Of a stretch of 64,000 nucleotides of DNA, positions 18,186 to 26,831 are shown piece by piece; within the stretch, counting starts at the first letter, position 1; each line of letters begins with the position of its first letter. A model generated the notes under the pieces. That model was not told the origin of the DNA, searched no databases, and was given only the letters and a program-made list of their open reading frames with translations. This stretch comes from Halobaculum sp. MBLA0143. Lineage in GTDB: Archaea; Halobacteriota; Halobacteria; Halobacteriales; Haloferacaceae. The position numbers and the translations under genes are program-made. The DNA is taken from the NCBI RefSeq assembly GCF_041361465.1, contig NZ_JBGKAC010000001.1, forward strand, positions 1,054,001 through 1,118,000, read 5' to 3'.

Positions 18186-19007
18186 TCACTGCCGGACGCG
18201 AGCGACGCCGTCGCGCACGGCCCGACGGTTGGGGACGAGGTACACCATCTCGTCCGTCTCGACGTGGGTGACGAACACGTCGATCTCCTGGACGACCCCC
18301 TCCACGTCGCCGATCTGGACCCGGTCGCCGATTCCGTACGGCTGGGTCAACAGGAGGTACAGCCCGGCGGAGCCGGACGCGAGGAGGTCACGGAGGGCGA
18401 CGGCGGACAACACGACGGCGGCCGCGAGGTAGCCGCCCAACAGGACGATCAGCGCGGTCGTGGCGACGCCGATCTGCGCGAGCGCGATCAGGGCGGCGAC
18501 GTAGACGACGCTCCACTTCGTCAACAACGGGAGCAGCCCCACCTCCGGGATCTTGACACCCCGGAGTCGTTCGTCGACGAGCAGTCCGGTCTTGTCGCCG
18601 ACGATCAGCCCGGCGACGAGCACGAGCACGGCGACGAACACCCGCGGGAGGAAGGCGACGGCGACGCCCCAGAGGGCGGTGACGGACTCGACGCCGGCGG
18701 TCGTGAGCCCGACGACGACGAACACCAGGAACACGAAGTACCCGCTGAGACGCGCGAGGATCGTCACGGTGGAGACGCCGAACCCGCGGACGGTGCGTTC
18801 GAACGCCGTCCCCTCGATGCTCTCGGAGACCCCCAGCCGTTCGAGCAGTCTGCGGTTGAACGAGACGACGGCGTAGCTCACGACCGCCCCGACGGCGAGG
18901 ACCACCGCCAACACGACGACCTGGAACGGGAGCAGCCGGAGGATTCGATCGATCGTCTCCAACTGAGCCGGGGCGGCCGCCGTGGCCGCGGCGGTGTGTG
19001 TCGCCAT
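18186..19007 (-). CDS. MscS-family mechanosensitive ion channel
   Basis: A 273-residue membrane protein with an N-terminal helix set, a central pair of helices and a compact MscS beta domain near the C-terminus (LTQPYGIGDRVQIGDVEGVVQEI, quoted in part, then LVPNRRAV). It lacks the long cytoplasmic cage of E. coli MscS. It begins 3 bases after the stop of the diadenylate cyclase gene, so the two are almost certainly co-transcribed. That suggests a link between c-di-AMP and osmotic release of solutes, as c-di-AMP controls osmolyte and K+ channels in bacteria. Confidence 0.88.
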   Translation of the reverse strand: MATHTAAATAAAPAQLETIDRILRLLPFQVVVLAVVLAVGAVVSYAVVSFNRRLLERLGVSESIEGTAFERTVRGFGVSTVTILARLSGYFVFLVFVVVGLTTAGVESVTALWGVAVAFLPRVFVAVLVLVAGLIVGDKTGLLVDERLRGVKIPEVGLLPLLTKWSVVYVAALIALAQIGVATTALIVLLGGYLAAAVVLSAVALRDLLASGSAGLYLLLTQPYGIGDRVQIGDVEGVVQEIDVFVTHVETDEMVYLVPNRRAVRDGVARVRQ

Positions 19008-19010
19008 CTG

Positions 19011-19820
19011 TCAGTACTCCTCCGGATCCAGCTCCAACACGAGTTCACCGCTCTTGAACGCTCGCACGAGCCCGTCAGACTCCGACAGAGCGATCGAGAC
19101 GGCGTTCGTGTCGCGGGTGATCGCGGCCGCGGCCATGTGGCGCGCGCCCAGCCCCTTCGGGATGTCGACCCCCTCGGCGGCGGGTTCGAGGTAGCGGTAC
19201 GAGGAGACGATCTTGCCGGAGTCGGAGATGACGAACGCGCCGTCCAGCCGGGAGAACTCCTTGAGCATCACGTCCACGATGGGGTCGCCGACGTGGACGT
19301 GGCTCTTCTCGAAGGGGTTGTACGACAACGGCCGGGACTTGTTCATCGCCTTGCCGGCGTCGCCGACGACGAACAACGCCCCGACGGGCTTGCCCTTCTG
19401 ACCCTTCTTTCCGAGCTCGATCGCCACCTCGAACACGTCGCGGATCACCTCCGACTCCGCCCGCGAGTTGACGAACAGATCGTAGATTCCGGACTGCATC
19501 GACTCCTCGACGGTGACACGGACGGTCGCGTCCGGGCTGTCGGTGAACACGCCCAGCACGCAGAGGATCGTCTGGCCGGTGGAGACGAGTCCGCGGTTCA
19601 TCGCGCCCTCGATTCCGAAGCGGATCCGGTCGCGCACGTCCCGGAATCGGAGCGGCAGCTCGACGAACGACTCCGCACCGACATCGTCCGACGGGGCGAC
19701 GACGACCGGCTCCTCGTCGGCGTCCCGGAAGTCGTCGTACAGCGACTGTGCCGGCGAGAAGAGGAACACCTCGTCGACATCGGTGAGGATGTCCGCGAGG
19801 AGGTCCGGAGAATTCATCAT
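19011..19820 (-). CDS. dacZ: Diadenylate cyclase
   Basis: A 269-residue DisA_N-domain enzyme that makes cyclic di-AMP from two ATP, matching the archaeal DacZ of Haloferax. The catalytic DGA motif is in RLDGAFVISDSG and the second motif in GLGARHMAAAAITRDT. The N-terminal about 110 residues form the additional alpha/beta domain typical of archaeal DacZ. It is the first gene of a tight pair with an MscS channel. ATG 19820 gives MMNSPDLLADIL; the downstream ATG 19817 is also possible. Confidence 0.92.
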   Translation of the reverse strand: MMNSPDLLADILTDVDEVFLFSPAQSLYDDFRDADEEPVVVAPSDDVGAESFVELPLRFRDVRDRIRFGIEGAMNRGLVSTGQTILCVLGVFTDSPDATVRVTVEESMQSGIYDLFVNSRAESEVIRDVFEVAIELGKKGQKGKPVGALFVVGDAGKAMNKSRPLSYNPFEKSHVHVGDPIVDVMLKEFSRLDGAFVISDSGKIVSSYRYLEPAAEGVDIPKGLGARHMAAAAITRDTNAVSIALSESDGLVRAFKSGELVLELDPEEY

Positions 19821-20049
19821 ACCACACCCTCCGGGGCGGCCGACAAATCGTTTGCGGGAGCGTCAGACGCTTGTGGGGCGATCACACGCCACACTCGACA
19901 CGATCGAGGGCAGACGAGCGGCCGTCCGGGACGACCGACCGAGCGCCCCCCGTCGGTCGTTAGACGAGCGAGCCGGGCAGACGAACGAGTCGGACGGGCG
20001 GGCGAGACCGGAAACCTTCTTGTCACCGAGTCACCTACGGACTGACAGA

Positions 20050-20937
20050 ATGAGCACACCGACGCAGCGACGGGTGGAGTCGCTCGTCTCCGGCGACCCG
20101 GAGATGCGCGACGCCGTCCAGACGGTGTTGGACGCCGCCGCCAACGGCGAGGTCCAGTGGGTGGAGGTGCGCGACGACATCTCCAGTGGCCAGTGGGGCC
20201 GTCTGATCGAGAAAGGGGTCTTGGAAGACGGGGAGTCCGGGTTCACCCTCGCCGACCGTGACGCCGTCGAGGAGGCGCTGTCGGACGACGACGACGGGGC
20301 GGAGATCGACGGCGAGGCTGCCTCCTGGACCACCTACGACAAGCTCGCGGCCGTCGGCACCGGCGCCTTCTTCGTCGGCTACGCGTACGCGCCAGTCCGG
20401 AACGTCGTCGGCGGCGCGATGGACACGGTGTTGGGACCGCTCCAGGCGACGCTCCCCTTCTACGCCGTGGTGATGGTGATCGCGGTGTTCACCGGGCTGT
20501 ACTCCACGCTCCTGCGGGCGAACCTGATGGACATGGACCGGATGTCCGCCTACCAGGAGAAGATGCAGGAGATCCAAGACCGCCGGAAGGCCGCCAAGGA
20601 ACGCGGCGACGACGAGGCGCTCCAACAGATCCAGGAAGAACAGATGGACGCGATGGGCGACCAGCTCGGGATGTTCAAAGAACAGTTCCGCCCGATGGTG
20701 TGGATCATGTTCCTGACCATCCCGGCGTTCCTGTGGATGTACTGGAAGGTCGGCATCCGCGGGGCCGCCTCCCACGGGGAGTTCTCGGCGGTGGTCATGC
20801 CGCTCGTCGGCGAGGTGACGTGGACCGCGTCCGTCGTCGGCCCGATCCAGACGTGGATCGTCTGGTACTTCCTGTGTTCGATGGCGTTCACCCAGCTGGT
20901 CCAGAAGGGCCTGAACGTCCAGATGTCGCCGACCTGA
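20050..20937 (+). CDS. EMC3/TMCO1 (DUF106) family membrane insertase-like protein
   Basis: A 295-residue protein of the DUF106 group, archaeal relatives of the Oxa1/YidC/EMC3 membrane-insertion superfamily. It has an N-terminal regulatory-looking cytoplasmic part (about 100 residues), then a helix, a positively charged coiled-coil hairpin (MSAYQEKMQEIQDRRKAAKE), and two or three C-terminal helices (MVWIMFLTIPAFLWMYWKV). ATG 20050 fits homologues; residues before it are shadow sequence. Role: insertion of membrane proteins, by family inference. Confidence 0.88.
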   Translation: MSTPTQRRVESLVSGDPEMRDAVQTVLDAAANGEVQWVEVRDDISSGQWGRLIEKGVLEDGESGFTLADRDAVEEALSDDDDGAEIDGEAASWTTYDKLAAVGTGAFFVGYAYAPVRNVVGGAMDTVLGPLQATLPFYAVVMVIAVFTGLYSTLLRANLMDMDRMSAYQEKMQEIQDRRKAAKERGDDEALQQIQEEQMDAMGDQLGMFKEQFRPMVWIMFLTIPAFLWMYWKVGIRGAASHGEFSAVVMPLVGEVTWTASVVGPIQTWIVWYFLCSMAFTQLVQKGLNVQMSPT

Positions 20938-21163
20938 TCGGCGGTCTCGCCGTCGTCTCCGTCGCCGCAGTTCGGGTTCACTCGCGCTTCGAGTCGGGCA
21001 CTACCGACGACGATCACACGGGCGAGCCACAGCTCTCCGGACGCGTCTCGGTTCGGGTCGGCCGCCGACGAGAGACGGCGGCGGCGGCACAGAACTCGGG
21101 TGGGTCTCGTGGCGGTCCGGCGCCACCGTCAGTTTCACCTTACCGAGTCACCAGACACGGACG

Positions 21164-21643
21164 ATGACCGACCGCAGCGGCACGGACGCGGCGACGGAGC
21201 GGCGGAAGCTCCGCCCGGACCGGGAGACGGCCGACGACGGGCCGGTGGGCGAGGCGCTCGTCGACGGCTTCGACGCCGCCTCGGAGACGCTGCTCGCGTC
21301 GATTCCGTTCCTCACCGCGACGGCGATCCGCGACGACGCGGCCTACTCCTTCCTCGTCGTGTTCGCGCTCGCGGGACTCGCCGTCGGGCTGGCGACCGTC
21401 CGCGGGGACAGAGTCGAGCGACTCCCGCCGTGGCCGCCCAACACGGCCCGGAGTCTGGTCGTTCGGGTGGGGTGGTACAACCTCGCGCTCCCAGTGACAG
21501 TCTGGATCGCCGGCAACGCCGCAGTCGGCCCCGGCGAGGTGGCCTGGGCCGACGGGCCAGTGTTCGTGCCCGCGGCCGTCGCGGCGGTCGTCGCCGCGCT
21601 CGCGGGACTGGCGGTGCCGTCGTTGGTCGCGCGTGTTCGGTGA
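21164..21643 (+). CDS. Haloarchaeal membrane protein of unknown function
   Basis: A 159-residue protein with a charged N-terminus (about 45 residues), and three or four hydrophobic helices from residue 46 (SIPFLTATAIRDD, YSFLVVFALAGLAVGLA, then two more). It ends 46 bases before menB on the same strand. No functional motif is evident. Confidence 0.7.
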   Translation: MTDRSGTDAATERRKLRPDRETADDGPVGEALVDGFDAASETLLASIPFLTATAIRDDAAYSFLVVFALAGLAVGLATVRGDRVERLPPWPPNTARSLVVRVGWYNLALPVTVWIAGNAAVGPGEVAWADGPVFVPAAVAAVVAALAGLAVPSLVARVR

Positions 21644-21688
21644 GACCGGACGGCAACGCTTTTCGCTCGGCCGGCCCGCCGGTGGTGT

Positions 21689-22624
21689 ATGCCAGATTCG
21701 CCGACGGACGAGGTCTCGGCGTTGTTCGACCCGGATCGGTGGGAGGCGGTCGCGCCCGGCGAGTTCGACGACGTGACCTACCACCGCGGGACGGACACGG
21801 ACGCCGTCAGAGTCGCCTTCGACCGCCCGGAGGTCCGCAACGCCTTCCGTCCGGGGACGGTCGACGAACTGTACGCCGCCCTGGACCACGCTCGCAAACA
21901 GGCAGACGTGGGCTGTGTGCTCCTGACCGGCAACGGGCCGTCGCCCGACGACGGCGGCTGGGCGTTCTGTGCCGGCGGCGACCAGTCCGTCCGCGGGGAG
22001 TCCGGCTACGAGTACCGTGGCGACGACGAGGCCGAGGACACGGACGACGAACTCGTCCGGGAGGCGAAGGCGGGGCGGCTCCACGTCCTGGAGATCCAAC
22101 GGCTGATCCGGTTCATGCCGAAGCCGGTGATCGCGGTCGTGCCGGGGTGGGCCGTCGGCGGCGGCCACTCGCTGCACGTCGTCTGTGACATGACACTCGC
22201 CAGCGACGAGCACGCGAAGTTCCTCCAGACGGACCCGGACGTCGCCAGCTTCGACGGCGGCTTCGGCTCCGCGTACCTCGCGCGTCAGGTGGGCCAGAAG
22301 AAGGCCAGAGAGATCTTCTTCCGCGGGAAGACCTACTCCGCCGCCGAGGCCGCAGACATGGGGATGGTCAACGAGGCGATCCCCCACGAGGAGCTGGAGG
22401 ACGTGGCCCTGGAGTGGGCCGACGAGGTGGCGAGCAAGTCTCCGACCGCGATCCGGATGCTGAAGTACGCCTTCAACATGGCCGACGACGGCATGGTCGG
22501 TCAACAGCTGTTCGCCGGCGAGGCGACCCGGCTCGCGTACGACACCGCCGAGGCGCGCGAGGGCCGTGACGCCTTCCTGGAGGGCCGCGACCCGGACTTC
22601 TCACAGTTCCCGTGGCACTACTGA
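21689..22624 (+). CDS. menB: 1,4-dihydroxy-2-naphthoyl-CoA synthase
   Basis: A 311-residue crotonase-fold enzyme that closes the second ring of naphthoate in menaquinone synthesis, the haloarchaeal respiratory quinone. Diagnostic sequence includes FDRPEVRNAFRPGTVDEL, AFCAGGDQSVRG and PGWAVGGGHSLHVVCD, plus the C-terminal FSQFPWHY. Length and ends agree with MenB rather than a generic enoyl-CoA hydratase. No other men genes lie within this window. A TATA-like CTTTTCGC lies about 30 bases upstream. Confidence 0.95.
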   Translation: MPDSPTDEVSALFDPDRWEAVAPGEFDDVTYHRGTDTDAVRVAFDRPEVRNAFRPGTVDELYAALDHARKQADVGCVLLTGNGPSPDDGGWAFCAGGDQSVRGESGYEYRGDDEAEDTDDELVREAKAGRLHVLEIQRLIRFMPKPVIAVVPGWAVGGGHSLHVVCDMTLASDEHAKFLQTDPDVASFDGGFGSAYLARQVGQKKAREIFFRGKTYSAAEAADMGMVNEAIPHEELEDVALEWADEVASKSPTAIRMLKYAFNMADDGMVGQQLFAGEATRLAYDTAEAREGRDAFLEGRDPDFSQFPWHY

Positions 22625-22633
22625 GAGGAAGGG

Positions 22634-22902
22634 TCAACGGAGTAGAGAGACGCAGCAAACGTGACTGAACTCTTCACGGACGGGTCCGCCGACCTCGGTC
22701 ACCTCGACGGAGAAGCGGTCGAGGACTCGGCGGGCGTCGGCGGCGAGCTTCGCTCCACCGTCGCGGTCGTCGACGACGCCGACGCTTCGCCGTTCGAGGG
22801 GTAGCCGTCGCAGCCCGTTCTCGCTTCGTTGGAACCCCCGCCAGCGTCAGATCCCTCCAGCGTCGCATCTGGCGACGCCGGAGCACTCTCGATTTTGGCC
22901 AA
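22634..22902 (-). pseudogene. Possible frameshifted coding remnant
   Basis: In the gap between menB and the ZIP gene, the minus strand starts at ATG 22902 (MAKIESAPASPDATLEG) and a second minus frame continues with natural-looking sequence (LERRSVGVVDDRDGGAKLAA, later RFSVEVTEVGGPVREEF) to a stop at 22634. No single frame spans both, so this could be a decayed gene. I do not recognise the family, and the evidence is only that both segments look like haloarchaeal protein. The remaining about 110 bp to the ZIP start hold its promoter. Confidence 0.3.
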
Positions 22903-22908
22903 CCAAAA
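22893..22908. promoter_or_regulatory. Palindromic operator candidate upstream of ZIP transporter
   Basis: TTTTGGCCAACCAAAA has perfect 6-base arms (TTTTGG/CCAAAA) around a 4-base centre and runs straight into a TATA-like stretch (AAAAAATATCTTA, 22905-22917). A repressor bound here would block TBP. The site sits before a metal transporter gene, so a metal-responsive regulator is a reasonable inference; the sequence is not identical to the DtxR/SirR consensus I know. Confidence 0.5.
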
Positions 22909-23014
22909 AATATCTTACGTAGACCACAAACATCTTTGCCGAGACTCGTCTACGTCGAGACATGACTCGAGAGACGGAGGCTCGGTGCCGTGTGCTCGGA
23001 GGTGGTTCGGCGTG

Positions 23015-23911
23015 GTGACGGCCGCGGAGCTCACGTTCGTCGGTGTCGCGGGGCTCGTGACGGCGCTGGCGACGGGCATCGGCGCGGTGCCGTTCTTCCT
23101 GTTCGACGAGATCGGTGACCGGTGGAACGTGGCCCTGTGGGGGTTGGCGTCCGGGATCATGCTCGCCGCCTCCGGGTTCGGACTGGTCGTCGAGGGGCTG
23201 GCTGCCTCGAACGGGTTCCCGACGCTGTTGCTCGCCGGCCTCGGGGCGGGCGTGGTGCTCGTGGTCGTCGCCGACGCCGTGCTCGAACGGGTCGAGATCG
23301 GCGACGACACGGGTGAGCCGTCGGGTGCGCCCGCGACGGAGGCGGACACGGCCGAGCGCACCGACGGCGGACAGCCGAACGCAGACGTGCCGCTGGCGTC
23401 ACGGGCCGTCGCCGACGGTGACGCCCGCAAGCTCCTGTTGATCCTGGGCATCCTGACGGTCCACTCCTTCCCGGAGGGGGTCGCGGTCGGCGTCTCCTTC
23501 GCCGACGTGGGGTTGGAGGGCGGCGTGCCGATCCTCGGCGTCACCGTCCCGTTGCTGGCGGTGTTCATGACCGTCGCCATCTCGATCCACAACGTCCCCG
23601 AGGGGGTGGCGGTGTCGATCCCGCTGCGGTCGATGGGCGTCGGGGAGACGCGGATGGTCGGCGCCGCAGTGTTGTCCTCGTTGCCACAGCCGATCGGCGC
23701 CGTGATCGCGTTCCTGTTCGTCTCCTGGGCGCGGGCGTTCCTCCCGTTCGGGTTCGGGTTCGCCGCCGGCGCGATGGTGTTCCTCGTCCTGACGGAGTTC
23801 CTGCCGGAGGCGCTGGAGATCGGCGCGGATCTGGAGGGCGACGGGTACCGCGAGCTCGTCGCCGGGCTCGTCGCCGGCGTGGCTTCGATGCTGCCGTTGC
23901 TGTTGTACTGA
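23015..23911 (+). CDS. ZIP family metal (zinc) transporter
   Basis: A protein of about 298 residues with eight predicted helices, importing Zn2+ or other divalent metals. The metal-site helices IV and V carry HSFPEGVAVGVSF and HNVPEGVAVSIPL. A loop rich in acidic residues lies between helices III and IV. Start choice is uncertain: GTG 23012, GTG 23015 and GTG 22985 are all in frame. An ATG at 22962 is in another frame and gives an 18-codon ORF, so the transcript from the TATA box at 22905-22917 would have a leader of about 70 bases. A palindromic operator candidate overlaps the promoter. Confidence 0.9.
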   Translation: MTAAELTFVGVAGLVTALATGIGAVPFFLFDEIGDRWNVALWGLASGIMLAASGFGLVVEGLAASNGFPTLLLAGLGAGVVLVVVADAVLERVEIGDDTGEPSGAPATEADTAERTDGGQPNADVPLASRAVADGDARKLLLILGILTVHSFPEGVAVGVSFADVGLEGGVPILGVTVPLLAVFMTVAISIHNVPEGVAVSIPLRSMGVGETRMVGAAVLSSLPQPIGAVIAFLFVSWARAFLPFGFGFAAGAMVFLVLTEFLPEALEIGADLEGDGYRELVAGLVAGVASMLPLLLY

Positions 23912-23961
23912 CTGGAGCCGAAAGGACGCGGTTTATCACCGCGCCGGTCCGACCGCCAGGC

Positions 23962-24486
23962 ATGAGCCAACGCAACGACATCCCGCCGAAGACCGTCGGC
24001 GTGGAGCTCCGCGAGGAGGGGGTCGCCGTGGAGTACCTCGACGGGCGGGTGACCCTGTACCGGGGTGTCCCCGAGACCGTCACCGGGCGGCTCACCGCCG
24101 GCCCGGGGAGGGACGTCCACGTCCTCGTCACGGACCCGACGGAGACGGAGGGGGTGATGCTGTACGTGAACGACCTGAAGACGGCCGGCGAGATTCTGGC
24201 CGACACCGGCGTCGGCCGAGTGATCCTCGCCGAAGACGAGACGGAGAGTCTGTTCCCGGGCGTCACCGCGACCCGGCTGTCCGGCCAGCGGACCGCGATC
24301 TCCGCCGACCCCGAGGTCGCTCGCGGTCGCGTGTTCGTCTTCCTGGAAGACCAGTGGTCGGAGGACAGCTACGAGTTCGTCGCCGACGCCGACACGGAGA
24401 CGGACACCGAGCCGTCGCCGGCGGAGACCGACCCCGACGACGACGAGACCGACGACGGCTGGATCGACGACCCCGTCGTCGACTGA
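23962..24486 (+). CDS. Haloarchaeal DUF5796-like protein
   Basis: A 174-residue cytoplasmic protein with a conserved-looking N-terminal domain (PPKTVGVELREEGVAVEYLDG) and an acidic disordered tail. It resembles the haloarchaeal DUF5796 family as I remember it; function unknown. It follows the ZIP gene by 50 bases on the same strand. Confidence 0.7.
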   Translation: MSQRNDIPPKTVGVELREEGVAVEYLDGRVTLYRGVPETVTGRLTAGPGRDVHVLVTDPTETEGVMLYVNDLKTAGEILADTGVGRVILAEDETESLFPGVTATRLSGQRTAISADPEVARGRVFVFLEDQWSEDSYEFVADADTETDTEPSPAETDPDDDETDDGWIDDPVVD

Positions 24487-24488
24487 CC

Positions 24489-24626
24489 TTACTGGAGGTA
24501 GGAGGGGTCGTCGTTGCTCGTGCAGTTCGACTCGTGTCGCTCGGCGTCGTCCGCGTTGTCGAACAGGAGGCCACACTCCTCACACTGGAACCAGGTCATG
24601 TCCTCCCGTTCCGTCTCTGTCACCAT
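24489..24626 (-). CDS. Small zinc-finger protein (DUF7128-like)
   Basis: A 45-residue protein, MVTETEREDMTWFQCEECGL at its start, with a single C2HC-type zinc finger: Cys-x2-Cys near residues 15-18, then His and Cys about 13-17 residues later, and a DDPSYLQ end. Small proteins of this pattern are widespread in haloarchaea. The ATG is at 24624-24626 and the stop at 24489-24491, just after the convergent DUF5796-like gene. A role in nucleic-acid or protein binding is inferred from the finger only. Confidence 0.75.
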   Translation of the reverse strand: MVTETEREDMTWFQCEECGLLFDNADDAERHESNCTSNDDPSYLQ

Positions 24627-24711
24627 GTTTGGCCGTGAAGACGCCCAGAGTAAAGACGTTCCGGGCAGTCGGAAACTCGGCGCTTATCACCGTGGGTCAC
24701 GGAGTCGTCGT

Positions 24712-25191
24712 ATGGCAGTTTACCGGAAGGAGACGCGGATCGCGGCCCCGTTGTCCGAGGTGTGGGAGTTCCACTCACAGATCTCCGGGTTGGAGGCGCT
24801 CACGCCCGGGTTCCTCGGGCTCACGGTCGACCGTATCCTCGGCCCGGACGGGGAGCCGAACCCGGCGGTGTTGGAGACCGGCTCCCGGATCGAGATGGCG
24901 CTCCAGCCGCTCGGCGTCGGGCCGCGCCAGCGTTGGATCGCCGAGATCTCCAGCCGCGACCACGACGGCGACACCGCACAGTTCGTCGACACGATGGCCG
25001 AGGGCCCGTTGCCGACCTGGCGTCACAGCCACAGCTTCCGCGCGGACGGCGACGAGACGGTGATGCTAGACGAAGTGACGTACGAACTGCCGGGCGGCCG
25101 CGTCGGGGCGGCGCTGGGGCCGCTCGGCGGCGTCGGCTTCGAGCCGATGTTCCAGTACCGCCACTGGAAGACCAGACGACTGTTGGAGTGA
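24712..25191 (+). CDS. SRPBCC (START-like) family protein
   Basis: A 159-residue polyketide-cyclase/START-like hydrophobic-pocket protein. It begins VYRKETRIAAPLSEVWEFHS, the usual first strand and helix, and ends GFEPMFQYRHWKTRRLLE. Such proteins bind lipophilic ligands; the ligand is unknown. ATG 24712 is the first credible start; the frame upstream overlaps the zinc-finger gene antisense. Confidence 0.86.
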   Translation: MAVYRKETRIAAPLSEVWEFHSQISGLEALTPGFLGLTVDRILGPDGEPNPAVLETGSRIEMALQPLGVGPRQRWIAEISSRDHDGDTAQFVDTMAEGPLPTWRHSHSFRADGDETVMLDEVTYELPGGRVGAALGPLGGVGFEPMFQYRHWKTRRLLE

Positions 25192-25192
25192 G

Positions 25193-26731
25193 CTACGTCT
25201 CGAACTCGAAGCGGGCGCCGCCGTCGGCCGACTCCGTCGCCTCCACCTGCCAGCCGTGTGCCTCCGCGACCGTCGAGACGATGGCCAGGCCGAGCCCGGC
25301 GCCGTCGTCTTCGGTCGTGTTGCCCCACTCGAACAGCTCCGGCGAGCCGCCGTCGGGCAGTCCCGGCCCGTCGTCGGCGACGTAGAAGCCGGCGTCGTGG
25401 TCGTCGACGGTGATCTCGACGCCGGAGCCGCCGTGTTCGACGGCGTTGCGGAACAGGTTCTCGAACACGGACGCCAGTCGTCCCTCGTCGGCCGACACCT
25501 CGCCGCCGGACTCGACAGCGAGGGCCGCGTCTCTGGTGTCGACACGCGACCACGCCTCTCTGGCGACCTGTTCGACCGCGACCGGCTCCGTGTCGCCGAT
25601 GTCGCTGCCGTCGCGGGCGAGGGTCAACACGTCGTCGATCAGCTGCTCCATCCGGTCTAAGGCGTCGGCGACCCGGTCGAACCCCTCTTCGTGGCCGTCG
25701 CGGGCGAGGTCGAGCCAGCCGTCCGCGACCGCCAACGGGTTGCGGAGGTCGTGGCTGACGACGGAGGCGAACTGCTCTAATCGCTCGTTCTGGCGGCGGA
25801 GCTGTCGTTGCTGGCGACGGCGCTCCACCGCACGGGTGACCAGCTCCGACACCGTCTCGATCAGATCCACCTCCTCGTCGGACCACACCCGGCCGGCCGG
25901 GTCGTCGAACACCGTGACGCCGATCACTCGGAACCCAGAAGAGAGCATCGGCGCGACGACACCGGAACGGCCCCGAGGCTCGACCACCTCGCGCGCGCTG
26001 GGGTGGGTGCCGGGGTCGCCGTACTGGACGGTCTCGAACCGGCTCGTCCGCTCCAGCCACTCCGCGTGGTGGTCCTCGTCGAGCCGCGTCGGCAACGGGT
26101 CGTCGACGTCGTCGGCCGTCCAGTCGTGTGCGCGTTCGTACGCCGTCTCCTCGCCGATGTACGTCGCCGCCCGGCCGACGTCCATGAACTCCGCGACCGT
26201 CTGGAGCGTGAACGTCACCTTCGTGTCCAACTCGTCGGGCGTCGCGGACATCAGGTTCGTCGCCGCGTCCAGGGCGATCTCGCGGAGCCCGGCGCGGTAC
26301 TGGAGGTGGCCGTCCGTGTCGCCGGCGGCCGAGCGGCGCCCTTGGACGGCGTTGCGTACCCGCTCTGCCAGCAGCCGGATCGTCTCCGGGTCCCCCTCCT
26401 TGGCCATGTAGTCCGTCACCCCCGCTCGGAACGCGTCGCGGGCGGTCTCCTCGCCGCCGCGGGCGGTGAACAGGACGAACGGCAGCGCGGAGTGGCGCTC
26501 CCGAATCTCGTCCAACAGGTCCAGCCCGTCCCGCCCGGGCATGTCGTAGTCGGAGACGACACAGTCGACGGACTCCGTCGCCAACACGTCCAACGCCTCC
26601 GTCACCCCCTCCGCGAGAGTGACGGACAACGCCGGCTCTCCGTCGTCACCCTCCAGCCAGTACTGCACGAGGTCGGCGAACTCCGGTTCGTCGTCCACGT
26701 AGAGAACACTCACCGCCCCCGTGCCGGCCAT
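25193..26731 (-). CDS. Hybrid receiver-GAF-histidine kinase
   Basis: A 512-residue soluble signalling protein. Residues 1-120 are a receiver (DD at 13-14, phosphoacceptor Asp61 in CVVSDYDMPG), then a linker, a GAF domain at about 150-290, a His box FASVVSHDLRNPLAV, and an intact ATPase domain (ENLFRNAVEH, ADDGPGLPDG, GAGLGLAIV). Receiver-first kinases of this kind relay from another kinase. ATG 26731 gives MAGTGAVSVLYVDDEP; upstream in-frame residues are not receiver-like. Confidence 0.9.
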   Translation of the reverse strand: MAGTGAVSVLYVDDEPEFADLVQYWLEGDDGEPALSVTLAEGVTEALDVLATESVDCVVSDYDMPGRDGLDLLDEIRERHSALPFVLFTARGGEETARDAFRAGVTDYMAKEGDPETIRLLAERVRNAVQGRRSAAGDTDGHLQYRAGLREIALDAATNLMSATPDELDTKVTFTLQTVAEFMDVGRAATYIGEETAYERAHDWTADDVDDPLPTRLDEDHHAEWLERTSRFETVQYGDPGTHPSAREVVEPRGRSGVVAPMLSSGFRVIGVTVFDDPAGRVWSDEEVDLIETVSELVTRAVERRRQQRQLRRQNERLEQFASVVSHDLRNPLAVADGWLDLARDGHEEGFDRVADALDRMEQLIDDVLTLARDGSDIGDTEPVAVEQVAREAWSRVDTRDAALAVESGGEVSADEGRLASVFENLFRNAVEHGGSGVEITVDDHDAGFYVADDGPGLPDGGSPELFEWGNTTEDDGAGLGLAIVSTVAEAHGWQVEATESADGGARFEFET

Positions 26732-26831
26732 ATCAACATTCGTGTGACAGCCGAACAAAAACACACCGACTCGCCTATCGTCCGTGATACCGGTGGATCG
26801 TCGACCCACGCCGTCCGACGGGAGCCACAGA

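Noticed and set aside
22661-22804. A 47-codon plus-strand gene after menB (GTG 22661)
   Set aside because: It is acidic and could code, but the minus-strand frames over the same bases look more natural, and no promoter or family supports it.
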